Shown here piece by piece: positions 41,122 to 49,083 of a DNA stretch of 57,911 nt. The DNA is from CAMPJU01 sp036675265 (GTDB lineage Bacteria > Pseudomonadota > Gammaproteobacteria > Xanthomonadales > Xanthomonadaceae): contig JAKFFJ010000066.1 in assembly GCA_036675265.1 (NCBI GenBank), positions 1 through 57,911 on the forward strand. The letters run 5' to 3'. Positions within the stretch are counted from its first letter, which is position 1; the number at the start of each line of letters is the position of its first letter. The notes under the pieces were generated by a model. That model saw only the letters and a program-made list of their open reading frames with translations, had not been told where the DNA came from and did not search any database. Made by a program: the position numbers and the translations under genes.

Positions 41122-42624
41122 TCAGCGGCCGCCCATGATGCCACCCAGGATTCCGCGCAGGATCCTGCGCCCGACCTGGCTGCCGATCGTGCGCGCGACC
41201 TGCTTGCCGAAGGTCTGCGCCGCGCCTTGCCGCCGCTTGGTGCCCCACAGCCACTCGCCGGCCGCCTGGCCGAACCCGCCGCCTTCGTCCTCTGCCTGCG
41301 TCTTCGCTGGTGGTGCGTCGGCGCGCTCGGTGGCCGCGGCGACCTTCTTCGCCAGCATTTCCGCCGCCGATTCGCGATCCACCGCCTTGTCGTACTTCGC
41401 CCCCACCGGGCTGACGGCCCGCACCTGCACGCGCTCGGCATCCGTGAGCGCGCCCATGCGGCAGCGCGGGGGCGCGACCAGCGTGTGCTCGACGGGCATC
41501 GGGATGCCCTTGGCCTGCAGCGTCGACACCAGTGCTTCGCCGACGCCGAGCTTGCCGATGGTCGCGGCGACGTCCAGCGCCGGATTGGCGACGAAGGTCT
41601 CCGCGGCGGTGCGCACCGCCTTCTGGTCGCGCGGGGTGAAGGCGCGCAACGCATGCTGCACGCGGTTGCCGAGCTGGCCGAGCATGTCGCCGGGGACGTC
41701 GTCCGGGAACTGCGAGCAGAAGTACACGCCAACGCCCTTGGACCGGATGATCCGCACCACCTGCTCCACGCGCTGCACCAGCGCGGGCGGCGCGTCCTCG
41801 AACAGCAGGTGGGCCTCGTCGAAGACGAAGACCAGCTTCGGCTTGTCCAGGTCGCCCACCTCGGGCAATTGTTCGAACAGCTCCGACAGCAACCACAGCA
41901 GGAACGTCGAATACAGCCGGGGCTGCAGCACCAGCCGGTCGGCGGCGAGGATGCCGATGACCCCACGCCCGTCGGGCGTGGTGCGCATCAGGTCCGCCAG
42001 CTCCAGCGCGGGCTCGCCGAAGAACCGGTCGCCGCCGGCGGAATCCAGGCGCAACAGCGCGCGCTGGATCGCGCCGATCGAGGGCGCGCTCACCAGCCCG
42101 TACGCGGTCGACACCGCCTTGCGTTCCTCCGCGACCAGGTTGAGCAGGGCCCGCAGGTCGTCCAGGTCCAGCAGCAGCAGCCCGCGGTCGTCGGCGAGCT
42201 TGAACACGATGTCCATCACGCCGGCCTGCGTGTCGTTGAGTTCCAGCATCCGCGAGAGCAGGGTGGGGCCCACCTCGCTGACCGTGGTGCGCACCGGGTG
42301 GCCGCGTTCGCCCGACAGGTCCCAGAAGACGACCGGGTTGCCCGCGTTGGTGTAGCCGTCGATGCCGATCTGCGCGATGCGCGCCCGCAGCTTGTCGCTG
42401 GTGGTGCCGGGCACGGCCAGCCCGGACACGTCGCCCTTGACGTCCGCCATGAACACCGGGACGCCGATGCGCGAGAACCCTTCGGCGAGCGTCATCAGGG
42501 TGACGGTCTTGCCCGTGCCGGTCGCGCCTGCGACCAGGCCGTGCCGGTTGCCGTATTCCGGGTGCAACACGACCAGTCCGCTGGAGGGCGTCGTGACGGC
42601 CTTGCCGACGAGGATGGGGTCCAT
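41122..42624 (-). CDS. HerA-like ATPase (DUF853/YjgR family)
   Basis: 500 residues from ATG 42624; an upstream TTG is possible. HGLVAGATGTGKTVTL is Walker A near residue 35, KLVFVFDEAHLLF Walker B near 280, with VYFCSQFPDDVP as sensor-like segment. A Gly/Arg-rich C-terminal tail ends in RRILRGILGGIMGGR. HerA-type ATPases translocate DNA and often partner NurA or act with prophage defence, but the DUF853 branch is a housekeeping-type protein of unclear role. No NurA gene is near. Confidence 0.9.
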   Translation of the reverse strand: MDPILVGKAVTTPSSGLVVLHPEYGNRHGLVAGATGTGKTVTLMTLAEGFSRIGVPVFMADVKGDVSGLAVPGTTSDKLRARIAQIGIDGYTNAGNPVVFWDLSGERGHPVRTTVSEVGPTLLSRMLELNDTQAGVMDIVFKLADDRGLLLLDLDDLRALLNLVAEERKAVSTAYGLVSAPSIGAIQRALLRLDSAGGDRFFGEPALELADLMRTTPDGRGVIGILAADRLVLQPRLYSTFLLWLLSELFEQLPEVGDLDKPKLVFVFDEAHLLFEDAPPALVQRVEQVVRIIRSKGVGVYFCSQFPDDVPGDMLGQLGNRVQHALRAFTPRDQKAVRTAAETFVANPALDVAATIGKLGVGEALVSTLQAKGIPMPVEHTLVAPPRCRMGALTDAERVQVRAVSPVGAKYDKAVDRESAAEMLAKKVAAATERADAPPAKTQAEDEGGGFGQAAGEWLWGTKRRQGAAQTFGKQVARTIGSQVGRRILRGILGGIMGGR

Positions 42625-42762
42625 GTTCAACCAGTGGCAGGAGGATGAATCGATTCTATCCGCGAGCCTGAATACACGCGGCCTTCACGGTTGTTTTCAC
42701 GGGCCTTGGCGACCGAGACTGGCATCCTCCACCGCGACCAGCGGCCTGCGCCGCCCACTGCC

Positions 42763-44058
42763 ATGACCTTGCGTTCCCGTGTTGCCTCCCACTTCCTCGT
42801 CGCCGCCGCGTTGCTGGCCGTGCTGCCGCCGATCGCGATCGCGCAGTCCCGGCTGGAACGTGCCGTGGACCGGCTCGAAGTCCGCATGGCCGCGGCCGAG
42901 CACCGGTACCGCGAGGCACTGGTCCTGATCGGCAACAACGACCCGGCCGGCGTGGCGGAAGCCGATGCCGCGCTCGAGGACATGGAGGACGTCGTGGTCG
43001 CGTGCGAAGCGCAGCGCGGCTGCAACACCAGCAACATGCTCGCCGCGTACAAGCGCCTGCTGAAGCAGGACGCCGACGCGCAGCGCGTGGGCCTGGACGA
43101 GCCGGGCAGCGATGCGGGCGGCGTCCTCGGCGGCCTGGTCGGCGACGTGCCGGAGGCCGCGCGCGCCGCGCACCTGCTGGAGGATGGCCACGGGTTCGAC
43201 GAGATGGTCGAATTCAATCCGGCCGTGCAGCAGGCGATCCGCCGCTGGCTGACCGACATGCGCCCGGAGCTGATGACCAGCTACGAGAACTACCAGTACC
43301 TGCGCCACGAGATGTGGCCGCACTACGAGCGCGCGGGCCTGCCCGAGGCGCTGCTGTTCGGGATCATGGCGAAGGAATCGCACGGCCGCGTGCATGCCAC
43401 CTCGCGCGCAGGGGCCGCGGGCCCGATGCAATTCATGTACACGACCGGCATCCGCTTCGGCCTGGGCCAGGACGCCACCGGCTTCGACACCCGCTACGAT
43501 CCGGGCGCCGCGTCCGAGGCCAGCGTGGCCTACCTGCGCGAGCGTTTCGGCGAGCTCAACAAGAGCATCGAGTTGTCGCTGGCCGCCTACAACGGCGGCG
43601 AGGGCCGTGCGCGCCGCGTGCACGAGGCCCATCCGGGCCAGGGCTTCTGGGACGCGTCCGTCTACAACGAGTTCCCGGAGGAGACGCGCGACTACGTGCC
43701 GATGGTGATCGCCGCCGCGTGGCTGTTCCTGCATGCCGACGAGTACGGCCTGGAATTCCCGCAGGTCAACGGGACGCAGCCGACCACGCTCGTCCTGGAG
43801 AACCCGGCGTCGATCTACGAGCTGACCATCTGCCTGGGCAACACGGGCGCCCGCAACGGTTACATGCGCGCGCTGCGCAACCTCAACCCGAAGTACGACG
43901 CCGACAGCTGGCTGCCGGCCGGCACCCGGCTCAACGCGACGGTCGGCATCGCCAACCTGTACCAGTCCTGGTGCGTCGAGGGCCCGCGCGCCCAACTCGC
44001 CCAGCGCCTGGTCAACAGCGACCCCGACTCCGCCATCGTCCGCGCCGCCGCGAAGTAG
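42763..44058 (+). CDS. Soluble lytic transglycosylase-like protein (SLT domain)
   Basis: 431 residues. Signal peptide of about 27 residues ending in AIAQ. An N-terminal helical region (about 30-160) precedes the SLT domain. The catalytic Glu is E205 in GIMAKESHGRVHA, followed by GAAGPMQFMYTTGIRFG and SLAAYNGGEGRARRV. It cleaves peptidoglycan with formation of 1,6-anhydro-muramic acid in the periplasm. The C-terminal portion (NLNPKYDADSWLPAGTRLN) is a LysM-like segment. A GC-poor repeat follows the stop. Confidence 0.9.
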   Translation: MTLRSRVASHFLVAAALLAVLPPIAIAQSRLERAVDRLEVRMAAAEHRYREALVLIGNNDPAGVAEADAALEDMEDVVVACEAQRGCNTSNMLAAYKRLLKQDADAQRVGLDEPGSDAGGVLGGLVGDVPEAARAAHLLEDGHGFDEMVEFNPAVQQAIRRWLTDMRPELMTSYENYQYLRHEMWPHYERAGLPEALLFGIMAKESHGRVHATSRAGAAGPMQFMYTTGIRFGLGQDATGFDTRYDPGAASEASVAYLRERFGELNKSIELSLAAYNGGEGRARRVHEAHPGQGFWDASVYNEFPEETRDYVPMVIAAAWLFLHADEYGLEFPQVNGTQPTTLVLENPASIYELTICLGNTGARNGYMRALRNLNPKYDADSWLPAGTRLNATVGIANLYQSWCVEGPRAQLAQRLVNSDPDSAIVRAAAK

Positions 44059-44074
44059 CGGCAAAGCGAAAGCA

Positions 44075-44162
44075 GCCACAGATTTCACAGATGACACTGA
44101 TAGAGCAAAGGCAAACTCTTATTGCTTCTGCCATATCTGTGTCTATCTGTGAAATCTGTGGC
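44075..44162. repeat. GC-poor CACAGATTT inverted repeat, copy B
   Basis: Same ends as copy A: GCCACAGATTTCACAGATGA and ATCTGTGAAATCTGTGGC. It lies in the convergent gap between the lytic transglycosylase and psd, and its last base is the first base of the psd stop triplet (44162-44164). 88 bp, about half GC, against about 70% around it. Confidence 0.93.
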
Positions 44163-45043
44163 TAAGAGAGCTCTTTTAGGGTTGCCAGGCGCTGGCCGAG
44201 GCGGACGGGGGACTGGGCGCGGAGGGACGGGTCCAGGTCGGCGATGCCGGGGGGCAGCAGGACGATGGCGGTGCTGCCGTAGTTGAAGCGCGCCATCTCG
44301 GCGAAGCGCTCGCGGACGATGCCGCTGCCGCGGTAGTCCTTGACCGTCACCGGGCCGCCGTAGGGCGGGATCTCGATGCCGCTCCAGGTGGTTTCCACGC
44401 CCGACACCAACAGCGCGCCGACCATCACCACGGCCATCGGCCCGAAGTCGCAGTCGAAGTGGCACACCAGCCGTTCGTTGCGCGCGAACAGCCGCGAGAC
44501 GGAGCCCACGGCGTCTTCCCCGACCGAAAACAACCGTCCGGGCACGTGCACGGTCTCGCGCAACGTGCCCGTCCAGGGCATGTGCACCCGGTGGTAGTCC
44601 CTGGGTGACAGGTAGACCGTCGCGAACAGGCCGCCCTCGAACGCGCGCGCGGCGTCCTCGTCCCCAAGCAACTGCGCGACGGTGAAGCCGCGGCCCTTGG
44701 CCTGGAACACATGCCCGGCGTCTTCGTGCTGCACGCCTTCGTCCGCGCGGCCGATGTGGCCGCATTCGCTGACCTGTCCGTCCGCCGGCACCAGGATGGC
44801 GCGCGGGTCGGGATCCGGCACCCGCACCCCGGGCCGCAAGCCGCGGGTGAAGAATGCATTGAAGCTGGGATACGCGGTGGGGTCGGGATCGAGTGCCTCG
44901 GACATGTCGACGCCGAAGGTCCGGATCACCTTGTCGATCAGCCATTGCTTGAGCCGCGGATGTCGCGAATGCGCGAGGCGACGCGCCACCGAGGACAGGA
45001 ACCGGTGGGGCAGGACGTACGTCAATGCGGTGATTGGTTTCAT
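44162..45043 (-). CDS. psd: Phosphatidylserine decarboxylase
   Basis: 293 residues. It makes phosphatidylethanolamine, the main phospholipid. ILVPADGQVSECG, LSPRDYHRVHMPWTG and FARNERLVCHFD are conserved. The self-cleavage site that generates the pyruvoyl group is FNYGSTAIVLLP, with Tyr in place of the Leu of the E. coli LGST motif; Gly-Ser-Thr is kept. N-terminus with YVLPHRFLSSVARRLA is the membrane-associated segment. It starts 9 bp before a REP element shared with the SCO1 gene. Confidence 0.95.
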   Translation of the reverse strand: MKPITALTYVLPHRFLSSVARRLAHSRHPRLKQWLIDKVIRTFGVDMSEALDPDPTAYPSFNAFFTRGLRPGVRVPDPDPRAILVPADGQVSECGHIGRADEGVQHEDAGHVFQAKGRGFTVAQLLGDEDAARAFEGGLFATVYLSPRDYHRVHMPWTGTLRETVHVPGRLFSVGEDAVGSVSRLFARNERLVCHFDCDFGPMAVVMVGALLVSGVETTWSGIEIPPYGGPVTVKDYRGSGIVRERFAEMARFNYGSTAIVLLPPGIADLDPSLRAQSPVRLGQRLATLKELS

Positions 45044-45051
45044 TGGCGTTC

Positions 45052-45122
45052 GTCATTCCCGCGAAGGCGGGAATCCAGGTCCGCGGTGAAAGTCACTGGA
45101 TCCCCGCCTTCGCGGGGATGAC
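45052..45122. repeat. REP palindrome, copy 4
   Basis: Arms GTCATTCCCGCGAAGGCGGG and complementary CCCGCCTTCGCGGGGATGAC around a 27-35 bp centre. It lies between the psd start and the SCO1 stop (both minus strand). The SCO1 stop codon (45093-45095) lies in its centre, and nine SCO1 codons are taken from its right arm. Confidence 0.92.
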
Positions 45123-45755
45123 GGCGGTCAGCGCCAGCAGGTCGGCGGCAATGGCGTCGGGCTTCAGCGGCGGTCGCAGCAGGCCGGCCATGCGGCCCTG
45201 CGGGTCGACCAGCACGAGCGTCGAGGAGTGGTCGACGCTGTACTGGCCGGCCGGCGCGCCGTCCGGCGGCGGCACCTTCATGAACACCATGCCCAGCGAG
45301 GTCGCGAACGCCTCGAGCGCGGGAATGTCGCCGGTGGCGGCCAGCGTGTCGGGATGGAAGTGGTGCGCATAGCGGCCGGTCGCTTCCGCGGTGTCGCGCC
45401 CGGGATCCACCGAGACGAACAGCACGCGCGGCCGCGTCGCCTCGGGCACGCTTTCCCACTGCGCCTGCGCCATCGCCAGTTCGGCGAGCGTGGTGGGGCA
45501 GACGTCGGGGCAATGGGTGAAGCCAAGGAAGACGATGGTCCAGTGCCCCGCCAGGTCCGCGGGCGCCAGTCGCGTCCCGTCCGCCTGGGCCAGGTCGAAC
45601 GCGGGGATGGCGCGCGGCGAGGGCAGCAGGCGAACCGCCTCCAGCGCCGGCACGGGCGCCTCGGCGGCCCGGGAAAACAGGTGGCGCCCGGCCAGCAGGC
45701 CCAGCCCGGCAGCCAGCGCGACCACCAGGACGACGACGATGCTGCGGTTGAACAT
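45093..45755 (-). CDS. SCO1/SenC family copper protein with repeat-derived C-terminus
   Basis: 220 residues from ATG 45755; an ATG at 45782 is possible. An N-terminal membrane anchor (about 5-25) exposes a thioredoxin-fold domain to the periplasm. FTHCPDVCPTTLAEL carries the copper-binding CxxxC and YSVDHSSTLVLVD the conserved His. SCO proteins deliver copper to the CuA site of cytochrome oxidase. The last residues (AVIPAKAGIQ) come from the REP. No cox genes are in the window. Confidence 0.93.
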   Translation of the reverse strand: MFNRSIVVVLVVALAAGLGLLAGRHLFSRAAEAPVPALEAVRLLPSPRAIPAFDLAQADGTRLAPADLAGHWTIVFLGFTHCPDVCPTTLAELAMAQAQWESVPEATRPRVLFVSVDPGRDTAEATGRYAHHFHPDTLAATGDIPALEAFATSLGMVFMKVPPPDGAPAGQYSVDHSSTLVLVDPQGRMAGLLRPPLKPDAIAADLLALTAVIPAKAGIQ

Positions 45756-45820
45756 GGGGACGGCTCCGTGGGGGCGATCCATGATAACGGTGCAAGCCGT
45801 GGCGACCCCGTGCGCGCCCC

Positions 45821-45826
45821 TATAAT
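45821..45826 (+). promoter_or_regulatory. Consensus -10 box for prmB-aroC
   Basis: TATAAT, 27 bp before the prmB ATG in the 98-bp divergent gap with the SCO1 gene. This is an exact consensus hexamer in a GC-rich region. The -35 region (about 45798) is poor. Confidence 0.55.
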
Positions 45827-45853
45827 CGAGCGCTTCCCCGAGCGCGACGCCCC

Positions 45854-46771
45854 ATGCACGACGAACTGCACACCATCGTCGACCTGATCCGCTACGGCGC
45901 CAGCCGCTTCAACGCCAACGGGCTCACGTTCGGCCACAGCTACGACAACGCGATCGACGAGGCGACGCAGCTGGTGCTGCACGCGCTGCACCTGCCGCAC
46001 GACCTGGGCCCGGCCTATGGGCAGGCGCGCCTGACCGCGGCCGAGAAGGCCGAGATCCTCGGGTTGTTCGCGCGCCGCATCGACGAGCGCGTGCCGGCGG
46101 CCTACCTGACCGGCGAGGCCTGGTTCGCGGGCCTGTCGTTCAAGTCCGACCCGCGCGCGCTGGTGCCGCGCTCGCCGATCGCCGAACTCATCGAGTCCGG
46201 CTTCGAGCCCTGGCTCGGTGACCTCGAAGTCGAGCGCGCCCTCGACCTGTGCACCGGCTCGGGCTGCATCGCGATCGCGATGGCGCACTACAACCCGAAC
46301 TGGGACGTCGTCGGCATCGACATCAGCGCCCAGGCACTGGCGCTCGCTGAAGAGAACAAGGCGCGCCTGCACGCCGGGAACGTGTCGTTCCGCGAGTCCG
46401 ACCTGTTCGGCGCGCTGGAAGGGGAAGTATTCGACCTGATCGTCACCAACCCGCCCTACGTGACCCACGAGGAGACCGATGCGCTGCCGCCGGAGTACGC
46501 CCACGAGCCGGAACTGGGCCTGCGCGCCGGCGACGACGGCCTGGACCTGGCGCTGAGGATCATGCGGGACGCACCGGCGCACCTGTCCGCGGACGGGCTG
46601 CTCATTTGCGAGGTCGGCGAGGCCGAAGGCGCGCTGGTCCGGTTGCTGCCCGAGGTGCCGCTGGCGTGGGTCGAGTTCCGGGTCGGCCAGATGGGCATCT
46701 TCGTAGCCACCCGCGACGACCTTCTGCAGCACCACGACCGCATCGCGGAACTCGCCGGCGCGCGCGGGTGA
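45854..46771 (+). CDS. prmB: 50S ribosomal protein L3 glutamine methyltransferase
   Basis: 305 residues. It methylates N5 of a Gln in ribosomal protein uL3. The N-terminal helical region with AAYLTGEAWFAGLSF and LVPRSPIAELIE is diagnostic of PrmB. The methyltransferase domain has DLCTGSGCIAIAMA (SAM) and the Gln-binding motif VTNPPYVTHEE. The C-terminus reads EVPLAWVEFRVGQMGIFVATRDDL. Its stop overlaps the aroC GTG (GTGA), the common prmB-aroC arrangement. Confidence 0.96.
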   Translation: MHDELHTIVDLIRYGASRFNANGLTFGHSYDNAIDEATQLVLHALHLPHDLGPAYGQARLTAAEKAEILGLFARRIDERVPAAYLTGEAWFAGLSFKSDPRALVPRSPIAELIESGFEPWLGDLEVERALDLCTGSGCIAIAMAHYNPNWDVVGIDISAQALALAEENKARLHAGNVSFRESDLFGALEGEVFDLIVTNPPYVTHEETDALPPEYAHEPELGLRAGDDGLDLALRIMRDAPAHLSADGLLICEVGEAEGALVRLLPEVPLAWVEFRVGQMGIFVATRDDLLQHHDRIAELAGARG

Positions 46772-47856
46772 GCAACACCTTCGGCAAGCTGTTCGCGGTC
46801 ACCACCTTCGGCGAGAGCCACGGGCCGGCGATCGGATGCGTGGTGGACGGCTGCCCGCCCGGACTGGCGTTGGCGGCCGGGGACTTCGCCCACGACCTCG
46901 CGCGCCGGGCGACGGGTCGCACGCGCCACACGTCCGCGCGCCACGAGGCGGACGAGGTCGAGATCCTGTCGGGCGTGTACCAGGGCACGACCACCGGCAC
47001 GCCGATCGCGCTGCTGATCCGCAACACGGACGCGCGCAGCAAGGACTACGCAGGCATCGCCGACCGCTTCCGCCCTGGCCACGCCGACTACACCTACCTG
47101 CACAAGTACGGCCTGCGCGACCCGCGCGGCGGTGGCCGCGCCAGTGCGCGCGAAACCACCATGCGCGTGGCGGCGGGGGTGATCGCCAGGAAATGGCTGG
47201 CCGAGCGCCACGGCGTCACCGTGCGCGGGCACCTCGCGCAGGTGGGCGACCTGCATCCGCGCAGCCACGACTGGGCCGTGGTCGAGGACAACCCGTTCTT
47301 CTGGCCCGACTCGGCGCAGGTGCCGGAGCTCGAGGCCTTCATGGATGCGCTGCGCAAGTCCGGCGATTCTGTCGGCGCACGCGTGGACGCGGTGGCCGAC
47401 GGCGTGCCGCCGGGCTGGGGTGCGCCGGTCTACAGCAAACTCGACGCCGAGATCGCCGCGGCGATGATGTCGATCAACGCGGTGAAGGGCGTGGAGGTCG
47501 GCGACGGCTTCGCATCGGTTGCACAGCGCGGGACGCAGCATCGCGACGAGGCCACGCGCGACGGCTTCCTGTCCAACCACGCCGGTGGCGTGCTCGGCGG
47601 GATCAGCAGCGGCCAGCAGGTGCGGGTGTCGGTGGCGTTCAAGCCGACGTCGAGCCTGCGGCTGCCGGCACGCGGGCTCGATGCCGACGGCAACGAGGTC
47701 GAGGTCGTCACCACCGGCCGGCACGACCCCTGCGTCGGCATCCGCGCCACCCCGATCGTCGAGGCCATGCTCGCGCTGGTCCTCATCGACCAGGCCCTGC
47801 GCCACCGCGCCCAGTGCGCCGACGTCCGCTCCGTCACCCCCCGGATACCGGGCTGA
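46768..47856 (+). CDS. aroC: Chorismate synthase
   Basis: 362 residues, GTG start overlapping prmB. It makes chorismate from EPSP using reduced FMN, the last step of the shikimate pathway. FGKLFAVTTFGESHG, RPGHADYTYLHKYG, RGGGRASARETTMRVAAG and AGGVLGGISSGQ(Q) are the AroC signatures. The protein is full length and ends in SVTPRIPG. A GC-poor repeat lies 22 bp after the stop, before asd. Confidence 0.97.
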   Translation: MSNTFGKLFAVTTFGESHGPAIGCVVDGCPPGLALAAGDFAHDLARRATGRTRHTSARHEADEVEILSGVYQGTTTGTPIALLIRNTDARSKDYAGIADRFRPGHADYTYLHKYGLRDPRGGGRASARETTMRVAAGVIARKWLAERHGVTVRGHLAQVGDLHPRSHDWAVVEDNPFFWPDSAQVPELEAFMDALRKSGDSVGARVDAVADGVPPGWGAPVYSKLDAEIAAAMMSINAVKGVEVGDGFASVAQRGTQHRDEATRDGFLSNHAGGVLGGISSGQQVRVSVAFKPTSSLRLPARGLDADGNEVEVVTTGRHDPCVGIRATPIVEAMLALVLIDQALRHRAQCADVRSVTPRIPG

Positions 47857-47878
47857 CAGCAACAGCTAAATCGTTTTA

Positions 47879-47966
47879 GCCACAGATTTCACAGATGAAC
47901 ACAGATGGAGCAAGAAACTGTTGAAAGCACTTTTGCTTGATCAGTGTCATCTGTGAAATCCGTGGC
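47879..47966. repeat. GC-poor CACAGATTT inverted repeat, copy C
   Basis: Starts GCCACAGATTTCACAGATGA and ends CATCTGTGAAATCCGTGGC. It lies between aroC and asd and ends 24 bp before the asd ATG. 88 bp. The asd Shine-Dalgarno (CGGAG) is just outside it. Confidence 0.93.
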
Positions 47967-47990
47967 TAATGGTTTTTCTCGGAGTAACGA

Positions 47991-49004
47991 ATGAAGCAGT
48001 TCAAGGTTGCGGTCGTGGGCGCCACCGGCGCGGTGGGCGAGGCGATGCTGGCGGTGCTGGCGGAGCGCAAGTTCCCGGTGTCGGAACTGGTCGCGCTGGC
48101 GAGCGAGCGCTCGGCCGGCGGCACGGTGAAGTGGCGCAACCGCGAAGTGGTGGTGCGCGACCTGGCCGGTTTCGACCCGGCGGGCGTGGACATCGCCCTG
48201 TTCTCCGCCGGCGGGGACGTGTCGCGTGCGCACGCGCCGCGGTTCGCCGCGGCAGGCGCGGTCGTGATCGACAACTCGTCCGCCTTCCGGGCCGACCCCG
48301 ACGTGCCGCTGGTGGTCGCCGAGGTGAACCCCGGGGCGTTGCGCATGCGGCCCAGGGGGATCGTCGCCAACCCGAACTGCTCGACCATGCAATTGATGGT
48401 CGCGCTGGCACCGCTGCACCGCGCGGCCGGCATCGAGCGGATCAACGTGGCGACCTACCAGTCGGTCTCCGGCACCGGGCGACGCGCGCTGGAGGAACTC
48501 GGCCGGCAGACCGCGGCCCTGCTCAGCTTCCAGGACGTGCGCCCCGAGGTGTACCCGGTGCAGATCGCGTTCAACGTGATCCCGCACGGGGGCGACTTCG
48601 ACGCCGACGGCAACACCAGCGAGGAAATGAAGCTGGTGACCGAGACCCGCAAGATCCTCGGCGACGACGGCATCCGGGTGAACGCGACGGTCGTGCGCGT
48701 GCCGGTCTTCTACGGCCATTCCGAAGCGGTGAACATCGAGACGCGCGACAAGCTGTCGGCGGCCGAGGCACGGCGGCTGCTCGAAGCCGCGCCCGGAATC
48801 GAGGTGGTGGACACGCGGGAACCGGGCGGCTACCCGACGCCGGTGACCCACGCCTCGGGCAACGATCCGGTCTACGTCGGCCGCATCCGCGAAGACCTGT
48901 CGCACCCGCGTGGACTCAACCTCTGGGTCGTTGCCGACAACATCCGCAAGGGTGCCGCCCTGAATGCGGTGCAGCTCGCGGAGCTGGTGGCTGCCGGCGG
49001 CTGA
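47991..49004 (+). CDS. asd: Aspartate-semialdehyde dehydrogenase
   Basis: 337 residues. It reduces aspartyl phosphate to the semialdehyde for lysine, threonine, methionine and diaminopimelate. The N-terminal FKVAVVGATGAVGEAML is the NADP-binding loop. The catalytic Cys is C130 in VANPNCSTMQLMVAL; YQSVSGTGRRALEEL and VPVFYGHSEAVNIET follow. It belongs to the shorter Gram-positive/archaeal-like length class also found in Xanthomonads. It leads the asd-fimV-truA-trpF-trpB run. Confidence 0.96.
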   Translation: MKQFKVAVVGATGAVGEAMLAVLAERKFPVSELVALASERSAGGTVKWRNREVVVRDLAGFDPAGVDIALFSAGGDVSRAHAPRFAAAGAVVIDNSSAFRADPDVPLVVAEVNPGALRMRPRGIVANPNCSTMQLMVALAPLHRAAGIERINVATYQSVSGTGRRALEELGRQTAALLSFQDVRPEVYPVQIAFNVIPHGGDFDADGNTSEEMKLVTETRKILGDDGIRVNATVVRVPVFYGHSEAVNIETRDKLSAAEARRLLEAAPGIEVVDTREPGGYPTPVTHASGNDPVYVGRIREDLSHPRGLNLWVVADNIRKGAALNAVQLAELVAAGG

Positions 49005-49083
49005 GCCCGGCGACGTGACGGCGGTCGCCACTTTGCGCCCGCCAGCGTTGCGGATCGCGCCCGCACGCGGCTAGAGTCGCGGG

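Noticed and set aside
40008..47966. CRISPR-like array from the three GC-poor repeat copies
   Set aside because: The copies are 4 kb apart, inverted-repeat in structure, and have no spacers or cas genes.
47857..47990. Lysine riboswitch upstream of asd
   Set aside because: The 134-bp gap is filled by repeat copy C and a ribosome binding site. No lysine riboswitch core is visible.
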